64,000 bases of DNA from Streptomyces stelliscabiei (GTDB lineage: Bacteria > Actinomycetota > Actinomycetes > Streptomycetales > Streptomycetaceae): contig NZ_JADBGF010000001.1 of NCBI RefSeq assembly GCF_014873495.1, positions 9,610,001 through 9,674,000 on the forward strand, read 5' to 3'. Below are positions 43,662-52,508 of this stretch, one piece after another (position 1 is the stretch's first letter; every line of letters begins with the position of its first letter). A program made the position numbers and the translations under genes. Under the pieces are notes generated by a model. It had not been told where the DNA came from. It saw only the letters and a program-made list of their open reading frames with translations, and ran no database searches.

Positions 43662-43702
43662 CGTGGGCCCGCCGCCCCGTCAGGCGGAGCGGCGGGCCCA
43701 CG
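43662..43702 (-). terminator. Perfect 14-bp hairpin
   Basis: Arms 43662-43675 (CGTGGGCCCGCCGC) and 43689-43702 (complement), 13-base loop. It sits between the PEP-utilising gene stop (43709) and the ABM gene, so it should end or reduce the upstream transcript. Confidence 0.65.
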
Positions 43703-43708
43703 TGCTTC

Positions 43709-45445
43709 TCAGACGCCGAGCGGCGCCGGGACACCGTCCACGGTGACGGTGCCCCTGCCCCCGTCGACCGTGATCATCATGCCGTCCCGCAGTCTGCGCG
43801 TGCCGCCCTCGACGGAGATGACGGCGGGGATGCCCAGCTCCCGGCACACCACGACAGCGTGACTGTTGAGCGCGCCCACGTCCACGACGGCCGCTCCGGC
43901 GACCAGGAACAGGGGCGTCCAGGCCGCGTCGGTGATCGGTGCGACCAGCACCTCGCCCGGCTCCAGCGCCTCGCACGAGGCGGGGTCGGTGACCACCCGG
44001 ACCCGGCCGGTGTAGGTGCCGTGGCTGCCGCCCACGCCGCTGAGCACGTCACCCTCGACCGCCGACTCGGTGTGTTCCTCGGCGCGTCGCGGCCAGGTGT
44101 CGAGCGCGGTCCGGGCGTCGTCGGCGATGAAGAACGGCGGCTCCAGCTCGTGCAGCGCGGCGTACTCCCGCAGCCGTTGCGCGATGACCGGTCCGAACGG
44201 CTCCGGGTCGGCGACGTAGTCGTCGAGTTCGGTGTCCAGCAGCATCATCACGTCCTCGGGCCTGGCGAAGCGCCCCGCCTCGACACCGCGGCGACCCAGT
44301 TCCCGTACCGCCATCCGGATCTCGTTGACGACGGTCACACAGTTGGCCTTGGTGCGTTCGCGGGCCGGGATCCACACCTTCGAGGCGTGCATACCGGCGT
44401 CGAACATCGGCCGCGTGTCCTCGGGCAGCGCCTCCCTGATCTCCCGCGCGGTCCGCTCGCGGTTCTCGGTGAGCCGGGCGCGCCGGGCGGCGGGGGAGTC
44501 GTCGGCGGCGCTGTGCCGGATCCGGTCGACCAGGGCCAGGGCCTGCACGGGCGCCGCCTCCCAGGACAGCGCGTGAATGTCCCACTCGTTGGGGCCGCGG
44601 TCGCCGGACGCGGCCAGGAACTCCTCGAACGCGTCACGGAACGCCTTCACGTCCCCGATCGCCCCGTCGAGCGCGCGTTCCACGGCGGCCGTGCCCTCGT
44701 CGAACAGCGCGGTCAGCTCCGTGGACGCCGCGACCTGGCGGGACAGCGTCCACAGCCCGTCCGAGGGGGAGGCCGAGTCGACGTCGCCGAGACCGCCGAT
44801 GAGGTCCAGCATGGCGCCGGGGCGGCCCACGCTCTCGCACAGCGGGCCGAGGATGGCGGGTCCGACGGACGCGGGCAGCGACGACTCGACGTGCCGCCGG
44901 AAGGTCGTCTCCACCTCGTCCAGCAACGACCGCGCGTGCGCGAGAAGTCGGTCGTCCGTGAGCCCGGACAGGTCCGGACGGTCGCGGCGCAGGCGGCGCA
45001 GCCGCTCCTGGTCGGCGTCGGCCTCGGGGAAGCCGCTCTGGCCGAGCATCCGCTGGAGCGTGCCGCCGGCCTTGGCGGTCAGCTCCGGGTCCTGGTCGTC
45101 GGGGTGTGCCGTGTAGACGGGGGTGTCGGAGCGCCGGCCGACGAAGGCGGCGTCGATCTGGTCGGCCGTCTGTCCCATACGGATGCCGAACAGCCGCATG
45201 TGCGACAGGTTGAGGTAGAAGTAGCCGCCGAACATCCCGGCGAAGGGCGGCCAGGGCCCGGTCACCTCTTCCTCGTGGTAGATCCCGAAGCCGACGAAGC
45301 CCTTGCGCCAGCCGTGCAGACCGCGCCCCCAGACCAGGGTCCAGCCGAGCGGGCTGGCCGGTTCCGGAAGGGTCTCGCCCGCGTTGGCCCGGGTGTAGTG
45401 GGGCAGCCGTGCACTGCGCTGCCCGTCCGTGATCCAGCTCTTCAT
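43709..45445 (-). CDS. PEP-utilising enzyme with swivelling phosphohistidine domain, no ATP-binding domain
   Basis: 578 residues. The C-terminal domain is the PEP-synthase/PPDK swivelling domain, with the phospho-accepting His529 in LNSHAVVVCRELGIPAV. The large N-terminal part is helical (SPLGWTLVWGRG near residue 34, SRQVAASTELTALF) and recalls the substrate-binding region of rifampin phosphotransferase. The ATP-binding domain that normally precedes it is absent, so it would need a partner to be phosphorylated. It follows an SDR by 32 bases and ends at a hairpin. Confidence 0.85.
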   Translation of the reverse strand: MKSWITDGQRSARLPHYTRANAGETLPEPASPLGWTLVWGRGLHGWRKGFVGFGIYHEEEVTGPWPPFAGMFGGYFYLNLSHMRLFGIRMGQTADQIDAAFVGRRSDTPVYTAHPDDQDPELTAKAGGTLQRMLGQSGFPEADADQERLRRLRRDRPDLSGLTDDRLLAHARSLLDEVETTFRRHVESSLPASVGPAILGPLCESVGRPGAMLDLIGGLGDVDSASPSDGLWTLSRQVAASTELTALFDEGTAAVERALDGAIGDVKAFRDAFEEFLAASGDRGPNEWDIHALSWEAAPVQALALVDRIRHSAADDSPAARRARLTENRERTAREIREALPEDTRPMFDAGMHASKVWIPARERTKANCVTVVNEIRMAVRELGRRGVEAGRFARPEDVMMLLDTELDDYVADPEPFGPVIAQRLREYAALHELEPPFFIADDARTALDTWPRRAEEHTESAVEGDVLSGVGGSHGTYTGRVRVVTDPASCEALEPGEVLVAPITDAAWTPLFLVAGAAVVDVGALNSHAVVVCRELGIPAVISVEGGTRRLRDGMMITVDGGRGTVTVDGVPAPLGV

Positions 45446-45477
45446 GACCGAAGGTCTCCCGCCGTCCGTCCCGGTGC

Positions 45478-46269
45478 CTACCACTGTGCCGTTCCGCCGT
45501 CTACGCTGATCAGCGTGCCCGTGATACCGGCGCCGGCGTCGCCGGCGAGGAGGCAGGCGACGGCCGCGATCTGTTCCACGGTGGTGATCTGCTTGGTCGC
45601 GGCGTGCTCCGCGAAGCGGTTCAGCCACTCCTCGTACGTGATGCCCTCGGCCTCGGCCGCGGCCGGTCCCGCGGCCCGCATCAGGTCGGTGTCGACGGCG
45701 CCGGGGCAGATGGCGTTGCAGGTGATGCCCTGGGTGCCGTACTCGAAGGCGGTCGCCTTGGTCAGGCCGTGGATCGCGTGCTTGTTGGTGATGTAGTGGC
45801 TGATCGCGGGCTTGTTGGCCTGCTTGCCCTCGACGGAGGAGATGTTGATGATCCGTCCCCAGCCGCCCGCCAGCATGGCCGGCAGGGCGCGCCGGGTGCC
45901 GTAGAAGTAGGCGTTGAGGTTCAGCTTGAGGGCGTCGTGCCAGGCCTCGTCGGTGAGCTGGTGGACCGGGGCGAAGCCCGAGGTGCCGCCGGCGTTGTTG
46001 ACCCAGATGTCGAGCCGCCCGAAGCGCTCGACGGCGAAGTCGGCGAGGTTCTCGATGTCCTCCTGGCTGTTGGCGTCGCAGGGGTGGAAGACGGCCCGGT
46101 CCCCGGCGTCCAGTTCCTCCAGTGCCTGCTTGCCCTTGAGTTCGCTGCGGCCGCTGACGACGACCGTGGCGCCGTCGGCGAGGAATGCTTCGGCGATGGC
46201 GCGGCCGATGCTGCGCGTGCTGCCCGTGATCACCGCGACACGTCCGTCGAGGCTGCCCGTGGCCACCAT
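45478..46269 (-). CDS. Short-chain dehydrogenase/reductase
   Basis: 263 residues, GGGAG 7 bases before the ATG. NAD motif ITGSTRSIGRAIAEAF, NNAG in DIWVNNAGGTSG, and a catalytic Ser in NISSVEG with Tyr-x3-Lys in HYITNKHA. All catalytic positions are intact. It resembles 3-hydroxyacyl or 3-hydroxybutyrate dehydrogenase-like SDRs. It lies between the second Rieske oxygenase (26 bases) and the PEP-utilising gene (32 bases), so it probably oxidises a hydroxylated product. Confidence 0.91.
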   Translation of the reverse strand: MVATGSLDGRVAVITGSTRSIGRAIAEAFLADGATVVVSGRSELKGKQALEELDAGDRAVFHPCDANSQEDIENLADFAVERFGRLDIWVNNAGGTSGFAPVHQLTDEAWHDALKLNLNAYFYGTRRALPAMLAGGWGRIINISSVEGKQANKPAISHYITNKHAIHGLTKATAFEYGTQGITCNAICPGAVDTDLMRAAGPAAAEAEGITYEEWLNRFAEHAATKQITTVEQIAAVACLLAGDAGAGITGTLISVDGGTAQW

Positions 46270-46295
46270 GGTGTTCTCCCGCGAGTGTTGGTTCG

Positions 46296-47588
46296 TCACC
46301 TGGTGGCGCCTGCGGCTCTGTCCAGGGACTGGTGGATGGTGCGGTGGAAGTGCTGGAGTCCGGGCTCGTTGCGTCCGAAGACGAAGTCGGTCCCGTCGAG
46401 GGCGGCGAGGCCCTTCTGGACTCCGTAGGTGGTCGCGTAGTCCTCGTCGCGGACCACCTCGTGGAACCACTCGCCGAACCGGTCGGCGGCCTGGCGCTCC
46501 TCCTCGGTGACCGCCGGTTCCCGCAGCAGGATGATCTGCTGGGTCACCGACTCGGTGGCCGTCCGGGGGAGCACCAGGGAGACGGCGATCTTCTGCCGCC
46601 AGCCGCCGGCGATCGCCAGGCCGGGGAAGAGCCAGTAGATGGGGCCCACGCAGTCGCCCGGGTCACGCCGGTCCGGGGGCAGCTCGACCGCCTGCGCGAT
46701 CGGGCGCAGGGCGGGGGCGATGCGCTGGTGGGGGCCCCAGGTGTCGTGGGCCATCATGTTGGAGAGGTTCGTCTCGAACACCGTCTTCGGGTGCAGCGAG
46801 GCGAAGTGGTAGGTCTCCAGGTAGCCGTCGAGGGTGACCTTCCAGTTGGGGCTGGTCAGTTCGCCGGTGGAGTAGTGGTGGCACTCCGCCAGCCGCAGCC
46901 CTTCCAGCAGGGGCTGGAGATCGCCCAGCCAGGCGTCCAGGTCGGGTTCGGCGGCCGGGTCCAGTGAGACGAAGACGATGCCGGCCCGCTCCCCGGCGGG
47001 GAGCGTGACGAGGCCGCGCCCCCCGCGCGGGACCTCGCCGAAGGTCTTCTCGGCGTACACACCGCGCAGTTCACCGCTGAGGTCGTAGGACCAGGAGTGG
47101 TACGGGCAGGTCAGCCGTCTGGAGACGCCGCAGCCGGGTTCGAGGAGCCTGGCGCCCCGGTGCCGGCAGGCGTTGATCATGGCGTGTACGGCGCCCTGGC
47201 GGTCCCGGGTGATCAGCACCGGGACGCCGAGGACGTCGATCGCCTTGTAGGTGTGGGGGCCGGGCAGCTCGCAGGACATCGCGAGCGGCAGCGGGACGGT
47301 GCGGTGGACGGCGTCCGTCTCCCGGCGCCAGCGGTCGGCGTCGAGGTAGTGGGCGACGGGTTCCGTCCACTGGCCGTCCGCCTGGTGCGTCGTGCCGTCC
47401 CGGTAGTGCGCCATCACGCGTTCGACGAGTTCCGCGGCCTCCCGCCGCATCGCCACGGACGCGGCGTCGGTGGACCGGTCCCGGCTGATCCACGAGGAGT
47501 ATTCGGGAGTCGAGGGGGCCGAGGGGGCCGAGGGCGGCTCGCTCCCGGCGTCTGTCTCCCGCATCTCCGGCGAACTGGTCTGGACCAC
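46296..47588 (-). CDS. Second Rieske non-heme iron oxygenase, alpha subunit
   Basis: 430 residues from GTG at 47588, where GAGG lies 5 bases upstream; longer in-frame starts lack a site. The N-terminal 40 residues are Ser/Pro-rich. Rieske ligands are Cys141, His143, Cys161 and His164 (CRHRGARLL, CPYHSWSYDL). The iron site is in NWKVTLDGYLETYHFASLHP. It differs clearly from the first oxygenase, so two oxygenation steps are likely. Operon with an SDR and the PEP-utilising protein; divergent from a VOC protein. Confidence 0.92.
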   Translation of the reverse strand: MVQTSSPEMRETDAGSEPPSAPSAPSTPEYSSWISRDRSTDAASVAMRREAAELVERVMAHYRDGTTHQADGQWTEPVAHYLDADRWRRETDAVHRTVPLPLAMSCELPGPHTYKAIDVLGVPVLITRDRQGAVHAMINACRHRGARLLEPGCGVSRRLTCPYHSWSYDLSGELRGVYAEKTFGEVPRGGRGLVTLPAGERAGIVFVSLDPAAEPDLDAWLGDLQPLLEGLRLAECHHYSTGELTSPNWKVTLDGYLETYHFASLHPKTVFETNLSNMMAHDTWGPHQRIAPALRPIAQAVELPPDRRDPGDCVGPIYWLFPGLAIAGGWRQKIAVSLVLPRTATESVTQQIILLREPAVTEEERQAADRFGEWFHEVVRDEDYATTYGVQKGLAALDGTDFVFGRNEPGLQHFHRTIHQSLDRAAGATR

Positions 47589-47672
47589 GATGTCCTCACA
47601 ATCCTCCCAGCCGCGAGCCGGTGACCGGCTTCGGAATGCGACAGCTGGGCTGTGTCCGAAACGACAACAGGA

Positions 47673-47697
47673 CTTAGTGTGGTCTGTCAATAGAAAG
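47673..47697. promoter_or_regulatory. Operator-like site F (second Rieske / VOC divergent region)
   Basis: CTTAGTG, 11 bases, TAGAAAG: 9 of 14 matches by hand count. It lies 85-109 bases upstream of the second Rieske gene and 47-71 bases upstream of the VOC gene. Closely resembles site E. Confidence 0.32.
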
Positions 47698-47743
47698 TGG
47701 CGAAGTGGCCACTCGGTGTCCCGTGGGGGTGGGTGCGGTGGTC

Positions 47744-48211
47744 ATGACCCTGCCGTTCGAGGTGGGCGTGGTGGTGCGGGACTTGGAGGCGATGGAGCGC
47801 TTCTACGGCGGCGTGCTCGGGTGTCGCGCCGTGCGCCGCTCGCGCGTGCCGGAGTCCGTCGGCGGTCCGGCGGGCCTCGGCGGCGAGCTGCTCGTGGTCT
47901 GGCTCCAGGTGCCCTCCGGCGGGTGCGTGAAGTTGCTCCTTCCCTCGTTACCCCCGTCACTCCCGGTGCCGGTGGCGTCGCCGGCCCAGGCGCTCGCTCC
48001 GGCCGGACGGCCGGGGCTGTCGTACCTGACCTTCCACCTCGACGACATGGACCCGGTGATCGGGGCGCTGACGGCCGCGGGTGCCCGGCCGCTGTCCGAC
48101 CCGGTGGTCGTCCTGGCGCGGGGGCGGCGGGTCAGCTTCTGGTCGGATCCGGAGGGCAATGCCGTGGAGCTGGTGGACGCGCGGGGGCAGGAGCCCGGGT
48201 CCGGGGCGTAG
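47744..48211 (+). CDS. VOC (glyoxalase/bleomycin-resistance/dioxygenase) superfamily protein
   Basis: 155 residues from ATG at 47744. Two beta-alpha-beta-beta-beta modules are visible: FEVGVVVRDLEAMERFYGGVLGCRAV and GLSYLTFHLDDMDPVIGALTAAGARPL, ending FWSDPEGNAVELVDA with a metal-ligand Glu. Members include extradiol dioxygenases, epimerases such as methylmalonyl-CoA epimerase and glyoxalases. In this setting it could be an isomerase or ring-cleaving enzyme. Confidence 0.85.
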   Translation: MTLPFEVGVVVRDLEAMERFYGGVLGCRAVRRSRVPESVGGPAGLGGELLVVWLQVPSGGCVKLLLPSLPPSLPVPVASPAQALAPAGRPGLSYLTFHLDDMDPVIGALTAAGARPLSDPVVVLARGRRVSFWSDPEGNAVELVDARGQEPGSGA

Positions 48212-48235
48212 TAATTAGAGACGCTGTTCAGTAAG
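48211..48235. promoter_or_regulatory. Operator-like site B1 (E1 promoter, distal)
   Basis: GTAATTA, 11 bases, CAGTAAG: 10 of 14 matches. Its spacer GAGACGCTGTT is close to that of site D (AAGACGCTATA), which supports a real shared site. It starts at the last base of the VOC stop codon. Confidence 0.42.
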
Positions 48236-48249
48236 GTGCCCCCATGCTG

Positions 48250-48274
48250 GTTACTGTAGACCGGCACAAGTAAG
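48250..48274. promoter_or_regulatory. Operator-like site B2 (E1 promoter, proximal)
   Basis: GTTACTG, 11 bases, AAGTAAG: 12 of 14 matches, among the best copies. It ends 41 bases before the E1alpha ATG and is 14 bases from site B1, so two dimers could bind side by side. Confidence 0.52.
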
Positions 48275-48315
48275 TCCGATTGCTTGGCAACTTCCCTCGG
48301 GCGAAGGGGCGGACG

Positions 48316-49320
48316 ATGGCTCAACGAGCGTCGACGGCGTCGAAGAAGTCCGCGCAGGTCACCGCGCGGGTCATCAAGGATCTCCACGAACGCATGGTGC
48401 GGATCCGGCTGTTCGAGACCGAGGCGGGCAAGCTCATGGAGGCCGGCAAACTGCCCGGCTTCCTGCATCTCTATGTCGGCCAGGAAGCCGTGGCCGCCGG
48501 AGTGATGGCCGCCCTGCGCGACGACGACCAGATCACCTCCACCCACCGCGGACACGGGCATGCCGTGGCCAAGGGTGTGGGCCTGCGCGAGATGTACGCC
48601 GAGCTGTACGGCCGGGTCACCGGCGCCTGCCTCGGCCGCGGCGGAAGCATGCACATCAACGACGTCACCCGCGGCATGCTCGGCGCCAACGGCATCGTCG
48701 GAGCGGGGGTCCCGATCGCGGTGGGCGCCGCCTTCGCCGCCCGGTACAAGGGTGAGGACAGCGTCGCCGTGACCTTCTTCGGCGACGGTGCCACGAACAT
48801 CGGCGCCTTCCACGAGGGCGCCAACATGGCGGCCATCCTCGATCTGCCCGTCGTCTTCGTCTGCGAGAACAACGGCTACGCCGAGTTCACGCCCCAGTCC
48901 AGGCACATGCTGCTCACCGACGTGGCCGAGCGGGCAGCCGCCTACGGCATGCCCAGCGTCATCGTCGACGGCATGGACGCCGTCGCCGTCCACCGGGCCG
49001 CCGGCGAGGCCGTCGAGCGGGCCCGCTCCGGCGGCGGCCCCATGATGATCGAGGCCAAGACCTACCGCTTCTACGACCACCAGGGTGTCAAGGGACTGCG
49101 CCACCCCTACCGCTCGGACGAGGAGGTCGCCGAGTGGAGGGCCCGCGACCCCATCGACCTGCTCGAAGCCCGCGCCCTCGCCGACGGCACCGCCACCCGC
49201 GCGGAGCTGGACGACACCTGGCAGCGCACCCGCGACGAGATCGCCGAGGCCATCGCGTACGCCGAGGCGAGCCCCCTGCCCGACACCGCCGACCTGCTGG
49301 CCAACGTCTACTCGGGATGA
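48316..49320 (+). CDS. 2-oxoacid dehydrogenase E1 component, alpha subunit
   Basis: 334 residues. The thiamine-diphosphate motif runs from GDGATNIGAFHEGAN (residue 156 on) to ENNGYAE. Family marks also include HLYVGQEAVAAGV, TSTHRGHGHAVAKG and GRGGSMHI. The last two are typical of acetoin dehydrogenase and pyruvate-type E1alpha rather than branched-chain E1. Start at 48316. The next two genes encode E1beta and E2 with overlapping or near-contiguous ends. It decarboxylates a 2-oxoacid or cleaves an acyloin to give an acyl group for E2. Confidence 0.93.
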   Translation: MAQRASTASKKSAQVTARVIKDLHERMVRIRLFETEAGKLMEAGKLPGFLHLYVGQEAVAAGVMAALRDDDQITSTHRGHGHAVAKGVGLREMYAELYGRVTGACLGRGGSMHINDVTRGMLGANGIVGAGVPIAVGAAFAARYKGEDSVAVTFFGDGATNIGAFHEGANMAAILDLPVVFVCENNGYAEFTPQSRHMLLTDVAERAAAYGMPSVIVDGMDAVAVHRAAGEAVERARSGGGPMMIEAKTYRFYDHQGVKGLRHPYRSDEEVAEWRARDPIDLLEARALADGTATRAELDDTWQRTRDEIAEAIAYAEASPLPDTADLLANVYSG

Positions 49321-49325
49321 CCGCC

Positions 49326-50351
49326 ATGACCACCCGCACCGAAGCACAGGCAGCCGCCCCCGGCGGCACGGCCCGCAAACTCACCTACGTCAAGGCCTTC
49401 AACGAAGGGCTCGCGCAGGCCATGCGCGAGGACGAGAACGTCTTCGTCGCCGGCGAGGACGTGGCCGGATACGGCGGCGTCTTCCGCATGTTCGACAATC
49501 TGCTCGACGAGTTCGGCCCCCGCCGCATGATCGACACCCCGATCTCCGAGGCCGCCCTGGTCGGCCTCGGGGTGGGAGCCGCCGCCCGTGGACTGCGGCC
49601 GGTCGTCGACCTGATGTTCATGGACTTCATCGGCGTCTGTCTGGACCAGATCGTCAACCAGGCCGCCAAGATGAAGTACATGTTCGGCGGCTCGGTGTCG
49701 GTGCCGCTGACCATCACCACCGCCTCCGGAGCGGGCCTCGGCGCCGCCGCACAGCACAGCCAGAGCCTGGAGGCCTGGCTCGCCCATGTGCCCGGCCTGA
49801 AGGTGGTGATGCCGTGCGACGCGTACACCGCCAAGGGGCTCACCGTCGCCGCGATCCGGGACGACAACCCGGTCGTCGTGATGCTCAACAAGGTCCTGCT
49901 CGGCAGCACCGGCGAGGTCCCCGAGGAGATCTACGGCATCCCGCTCGGCCGTGCGCACACCGCCCGGCCCGGTGCCGACGTGACCGTGATCGCCCTGGGC
50001 CGCATGGTGGGCGAGGCCCTCGCGGCGGCCGACGAACTCGCCGCCGAGGGCGTGGAGATCGAGGTGATCGACCCGCGCACCGTGCAGCCCCTGGACACCG
50101 AGACCATGTTCGCCTCCGTCCGCCGCACCAACCGGGCCCTCGTGGTGCACGAGGCCGTCACCTTCGGCGGGCTCGGCGCCGAGATCGCCGCCCAGATCCA
50201 GGACGCGGCCTTCGACCACCTCGACGCGCCGGTCCTGCGGATCGGCGCCCCCTTCTCCCCGGTGCCCTTCTCCCCGGTCCTGGAGAAGGCCTACGTTCCC
50301 GATCGCGTCCGGATCGCCCAGGGGTGCCGGCGCCTCCTCGAAAGGTCGTGA
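49326..50351 (+). CDS. 2-oxoacid dehydrogenase E1 component, beta subunit
   Basis: 341 residues from ATG at 49326; an ATG at 49317 overlapping the E1alpha stop is possible. Marks are AFNEGLAQAMREDENVFVAGEDVAGYGGVF, DTPISEAALVGLGVGAA, GLKVVMPCDAYTAKGL and VIDPRTVQPLDTETM. These fit the acetoin/pyruvate E1beta group. It forms the alpha2beta2 thiamine enzyme with the preceding subunit. Overlaps the E2 gene by 4 bases (GTGA). Confidence 0.93.
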   Translation: MTTRTEAQAAAPGGTARKLTYVKAFNEGLAQAMREDENVFVAGEDVAGYGGVFRMFDNLLDEFGPRRMIDTPISEAALVGLGVGAAARGLRPVVDLMFMDFIGVCLDQIVNQAAKMKYMFGGSVSVPLTITTASGAGLGAAAQHSQSLEAWLAHVPGLKVVMPCDAYTAKGLTVAAIRDDNPVVVMLNKVLLGSTGEVPEEIYGIPLGRAHTARPGADVTVIALGRMVGEALAAADELAAEGVEIEVIDPRTVQPLDTETMFASVRRTNRALVVHEAVTFGGLGAEIAAQIQDAAFDHLDAPVLRIGAPFSPVPFSPVLEKAYVPDRVRIAQGCRRLLERS

Positions 50352-51760
50352 CCGACGTGGCGGTCGAGGTTCTGCTGCCGAAGATCGGCCTGACCATGCA
50401 GGAAGGCACGATCGACGCATGGCTCGTGCCCACCGGCGCGGCCGTCGCGGAGGGCGACGCGCTGCTGCGGCTGGCCACGGACAAGGTCGACGTGGACGTC
50501 GAGGCCGAGGCCGGGGGCCGGCTCCACCCGGTGGTCCCGGCCGGCACCACCCTCCCCGCCGGGGCGCTCATCGGCTGGCTGCTGGCCGAGGGCGAACAGC
50601 CGCCGGACCCGACCGGTACGCCGATGCCGGCCGGGTCCGGTTCCACCGCCACCGCGCCGACGGCCGCCCTCGACGCGGCGGCGGCCGGGTCCGCGCTCGG
50701 CGACACCCCCGCCGCCCGCACCCCGGGCGGCCGGCTCCTCGCCTCGCCGAACGCCCGACGGGTGGCGTCCGGGGCCGGCGTCGACCTCACCGCCGTACGC
50801 GGTACGGGACCCGGCGGACGGATCGTCTCCGAGGACGTGGAGGAGTTCCTCACCGAAGCCGCCTCCGCCCCTGCCCCGGCGTCCGCCCCCGTCCTCCCCG
50901 TCTCGCCGCTGGTCCGCCGGCTGGCGAAGGAGCGCGGCATCGACCTCGCGGAGGTCACCGGCACCGGGCCCGGCGGCCGGATCCGCAGATCCGACCTCGA
51001 CCCCGTCACGCCGGCGCCGACACCGGCGCCCGCACCGGTGTCCGTCCGCAGGAACACCGCAGCGCCCCGGCCGGGAGACGTCCTCCCCCTCACCGGGATG
51101 CGCGGCACCATCGCCCGCCGGATGCACGCCAGCCTCCAGGAGATGGCGCAGCTGACGCACGGCTACGAGGTGCGGATGGACGCCGTGGTGACCCTGCGGG
51201 ACCGGCTCAAGGAGGAATGGGCCGACGGCGACCTGCCCGTGCCCAGCCTGAACGACTTCCTGCTGAAGGCCGCCGCACTGGCCCTGCGCGAGCACCCGCT
51301 GCTCAACGCCACCGTGCGCGAGGACGGCGTCCATCTGCTGGACGGCATCCACCTCGGCTTCGCCGTCGCCGTGCCGGGCGGCCTGCTGGTCCCGGTGATC
51401 GAGGACGCGGCGGCGCTGCCCCTGCCGGAGATCGCCCGCCGGTCGAAGGAGCTGGCGCTGGCCGCCCGCGACGGACGGATCTCCCCGGACCGGCTGGAGG
51501 GCGCCACCTTCACCGTCACCTCGCTGGGCGGCTACGGCGTGGACTTCTTCACCCCGGTGATCAACCCCGGCAATGTCGCCATCCTCGGGGTGGGCGCGCT
51601 CCGGGACGGCGTCGAGTGGCGGGACGACCGGCCGCTGCGGACCCGGGTGCTGACCCTGAGCCTCACGTTCGACCACCGCGCCGTCGACGGAGCACCCGCG
51701 GCCGAGTATCTGCGTACGGTCGGAGAGTTGCTGCGCAAGCCCCTGCGTCTGCTGGTGTGA
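50348..51760 (+). CDS. Dihydrolipoamide acyltransferase (E2) with two E3-binding domains
   Basis: 470 residues from GTG. The lipoyl domain (about 1-80) has the lipoylated Lys46 in ATDKVDVD. A Pro/Ala linker leads to a first peripheral-subunit-binding domain (about 131-168: ASPNARRVASGAGVDL, GTGPGGRIVSEDV) and then a second one (about 183-217: SPLVRRLAKERGIDL, GTGPGGRIRRSDL). The catalytic domain follows, with FDHRAVDG (His443). Two E3-binding domains are unusual. No E3 (lipoamide dehydrogenase) gene is in the window, so a housekeeping E3 must serve. Confidence 0.92.
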   Translation: MTDVAVEVLLPKIGLTMQEGTIDAWLVPTGAAVAEGDALLRLATDKVDVDVEAEAGGRLHPVVPAGTTLPAGALIGWLLAEGEQPPDPTGTPMPAGSGSTATAPTAALDAAAAGSALGDTPAARTPGGRLLASPNARRVASGAGVDLTAVRGTGPGGRIVSEDVEEFLTEAASAPAPASAPVLPVSPLVRRLAKERGIDLAEVTGTGPGGRIRRSDLDPVTPAPTPAPAPVSVRRNTAAPRPGDVLPLTGMRGTIARRMHASLQEMAQLTHGYEVRMDAVVTLRDRLKEEWADGDLPVPSLNDFLLKAAALALREHPLLNATVREDGVHLLDGIHLGFAVAVPGGLLVPVIEDAAALPLPEIARRSKELALAARDGRISPDRLEGATFTVTSLGGYGVDFFTPVINPGNVAILGVGALRDGVEWRDDRPLRTRVLTLSLTFDHRAVDGAPAAEYLRTVGELLRKPLRLLV

Positions 51761-51822
51761 CCGTGACCGTGACCGGCGGCCGAACAGCCCGGCGGCGACC
51801 GGCAACTCGACCGCCGCCCAGG

Positions 51823-52434
51823 CTATTCGGCCGCAGCCGGGTCCGCGATCCGCTCCGCGAGGTCGCCGACCTCGCGGACGAACGAGCGGTGTCCGAGCGA
51901 GCGGTACACGTCGTCACCCCGGACCTGCGAGATCGCCGCGGTCTCCAGCAGCGCCAGCAGGCCCAGACCGATCACCGCCGCCTCCGGCTCGGAGGCCGAC
52001 GTACGGGCCCTGTGGATGAGCCGAACCAGTTCGGCCAGCAGGTCCGCGCGGCTCTGCTGGCGCAGCGCCTCGGCCTCCTGGCTCATACCGGCCGACGACA
52101 CGAAGAAGACGGTGGCGGCGGACCGCTGCTCGCCCAGCCACGCCAGCAGCGTGGTGACGGTCGGCCCGATGTCCGTGCCGGGCTCGTGGGCCTCGGTGAG
52201 GGCCCGCAACTGCTCGCGCAGCGCGGCGGCGAACACCCGCATCCCCTCCGCCAGGACCTGGTCCTTGGAGGAGAAGTGGTAGTACACCGCCGCCGAGGTC
52301 ATCTCCGCACGGGCGGCGATGTCGGCCACCGTCACCTCGTCCGGCGACTGGGTCGCGAACAGCTCCGTGGCTGCCTCGATCACCCACTGCTTGCGCGACG
52401 GACGGTGAGCGGCGCGGGTCCCGGATGTCGTCAT
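51823..52434 (-). CDS. TetR-family regulator (paralog 1)
   Basis: 203 residues. The DNA-binding domain has the helix-turn-helix TVADIAARAEMTSAAVYYHFSSKDQVL. The N-terminus HRPSRKQWVIEAATELF is very similar to that of the divergent TetR at 52579, showing a paralogous pair. The C-terminal ligand domain (about 60-203) is hydrophobic and would bind an acyl-CoA or related inducer. Convergent with the E2 gene. TTGACA lies just before the ATG on its strand. Confidence 0.9.
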   Translation of the reverse strand: MTTSGTRAAHRPSRKQWVIEAATELFATQSPDEVTVADIAARAEMTSAAVYYHFSSKDQVLAEGMRVFAAALREQLRALTEAHEPGTDIGPTVTTLLAWLGEQRSAATVFFVSSAGMSQEAEALRQQSRADLLAELVRLIHRARTSASEPEAAVIGLGLLALLETAAISQVRGDDVYRSLGHRSFVREVGDLAERIADPAAAE

Positions 52435-52508
52435 GATGTCAAGTATGCCGGGACCTCGATGCTCCGGAGGCCCATGTGCGGCAACAATTCCGCCGCCGGC
52501 CGGTCGGA

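Noticed and set aside
40183..47588. Assignment of the Rieske oxygenases to KshA and the island to steroid degradation
   Set aside because: No ketosteroid dehydrogenase, Hsa ring-cleavage or mce genes are present, and the first oxygenase is longer than KshA with its own ferredoxin.
48316..51760. Naming the 2-oxoacid dehydrogenase as acetoin dehydrogenase (acoABC)
   Set aside because: Motifs lean that way, but there is no AcoR, butanediol dehydrogenase or E3 gene, and the setting suggests another 2-oxoacid or acyloin.
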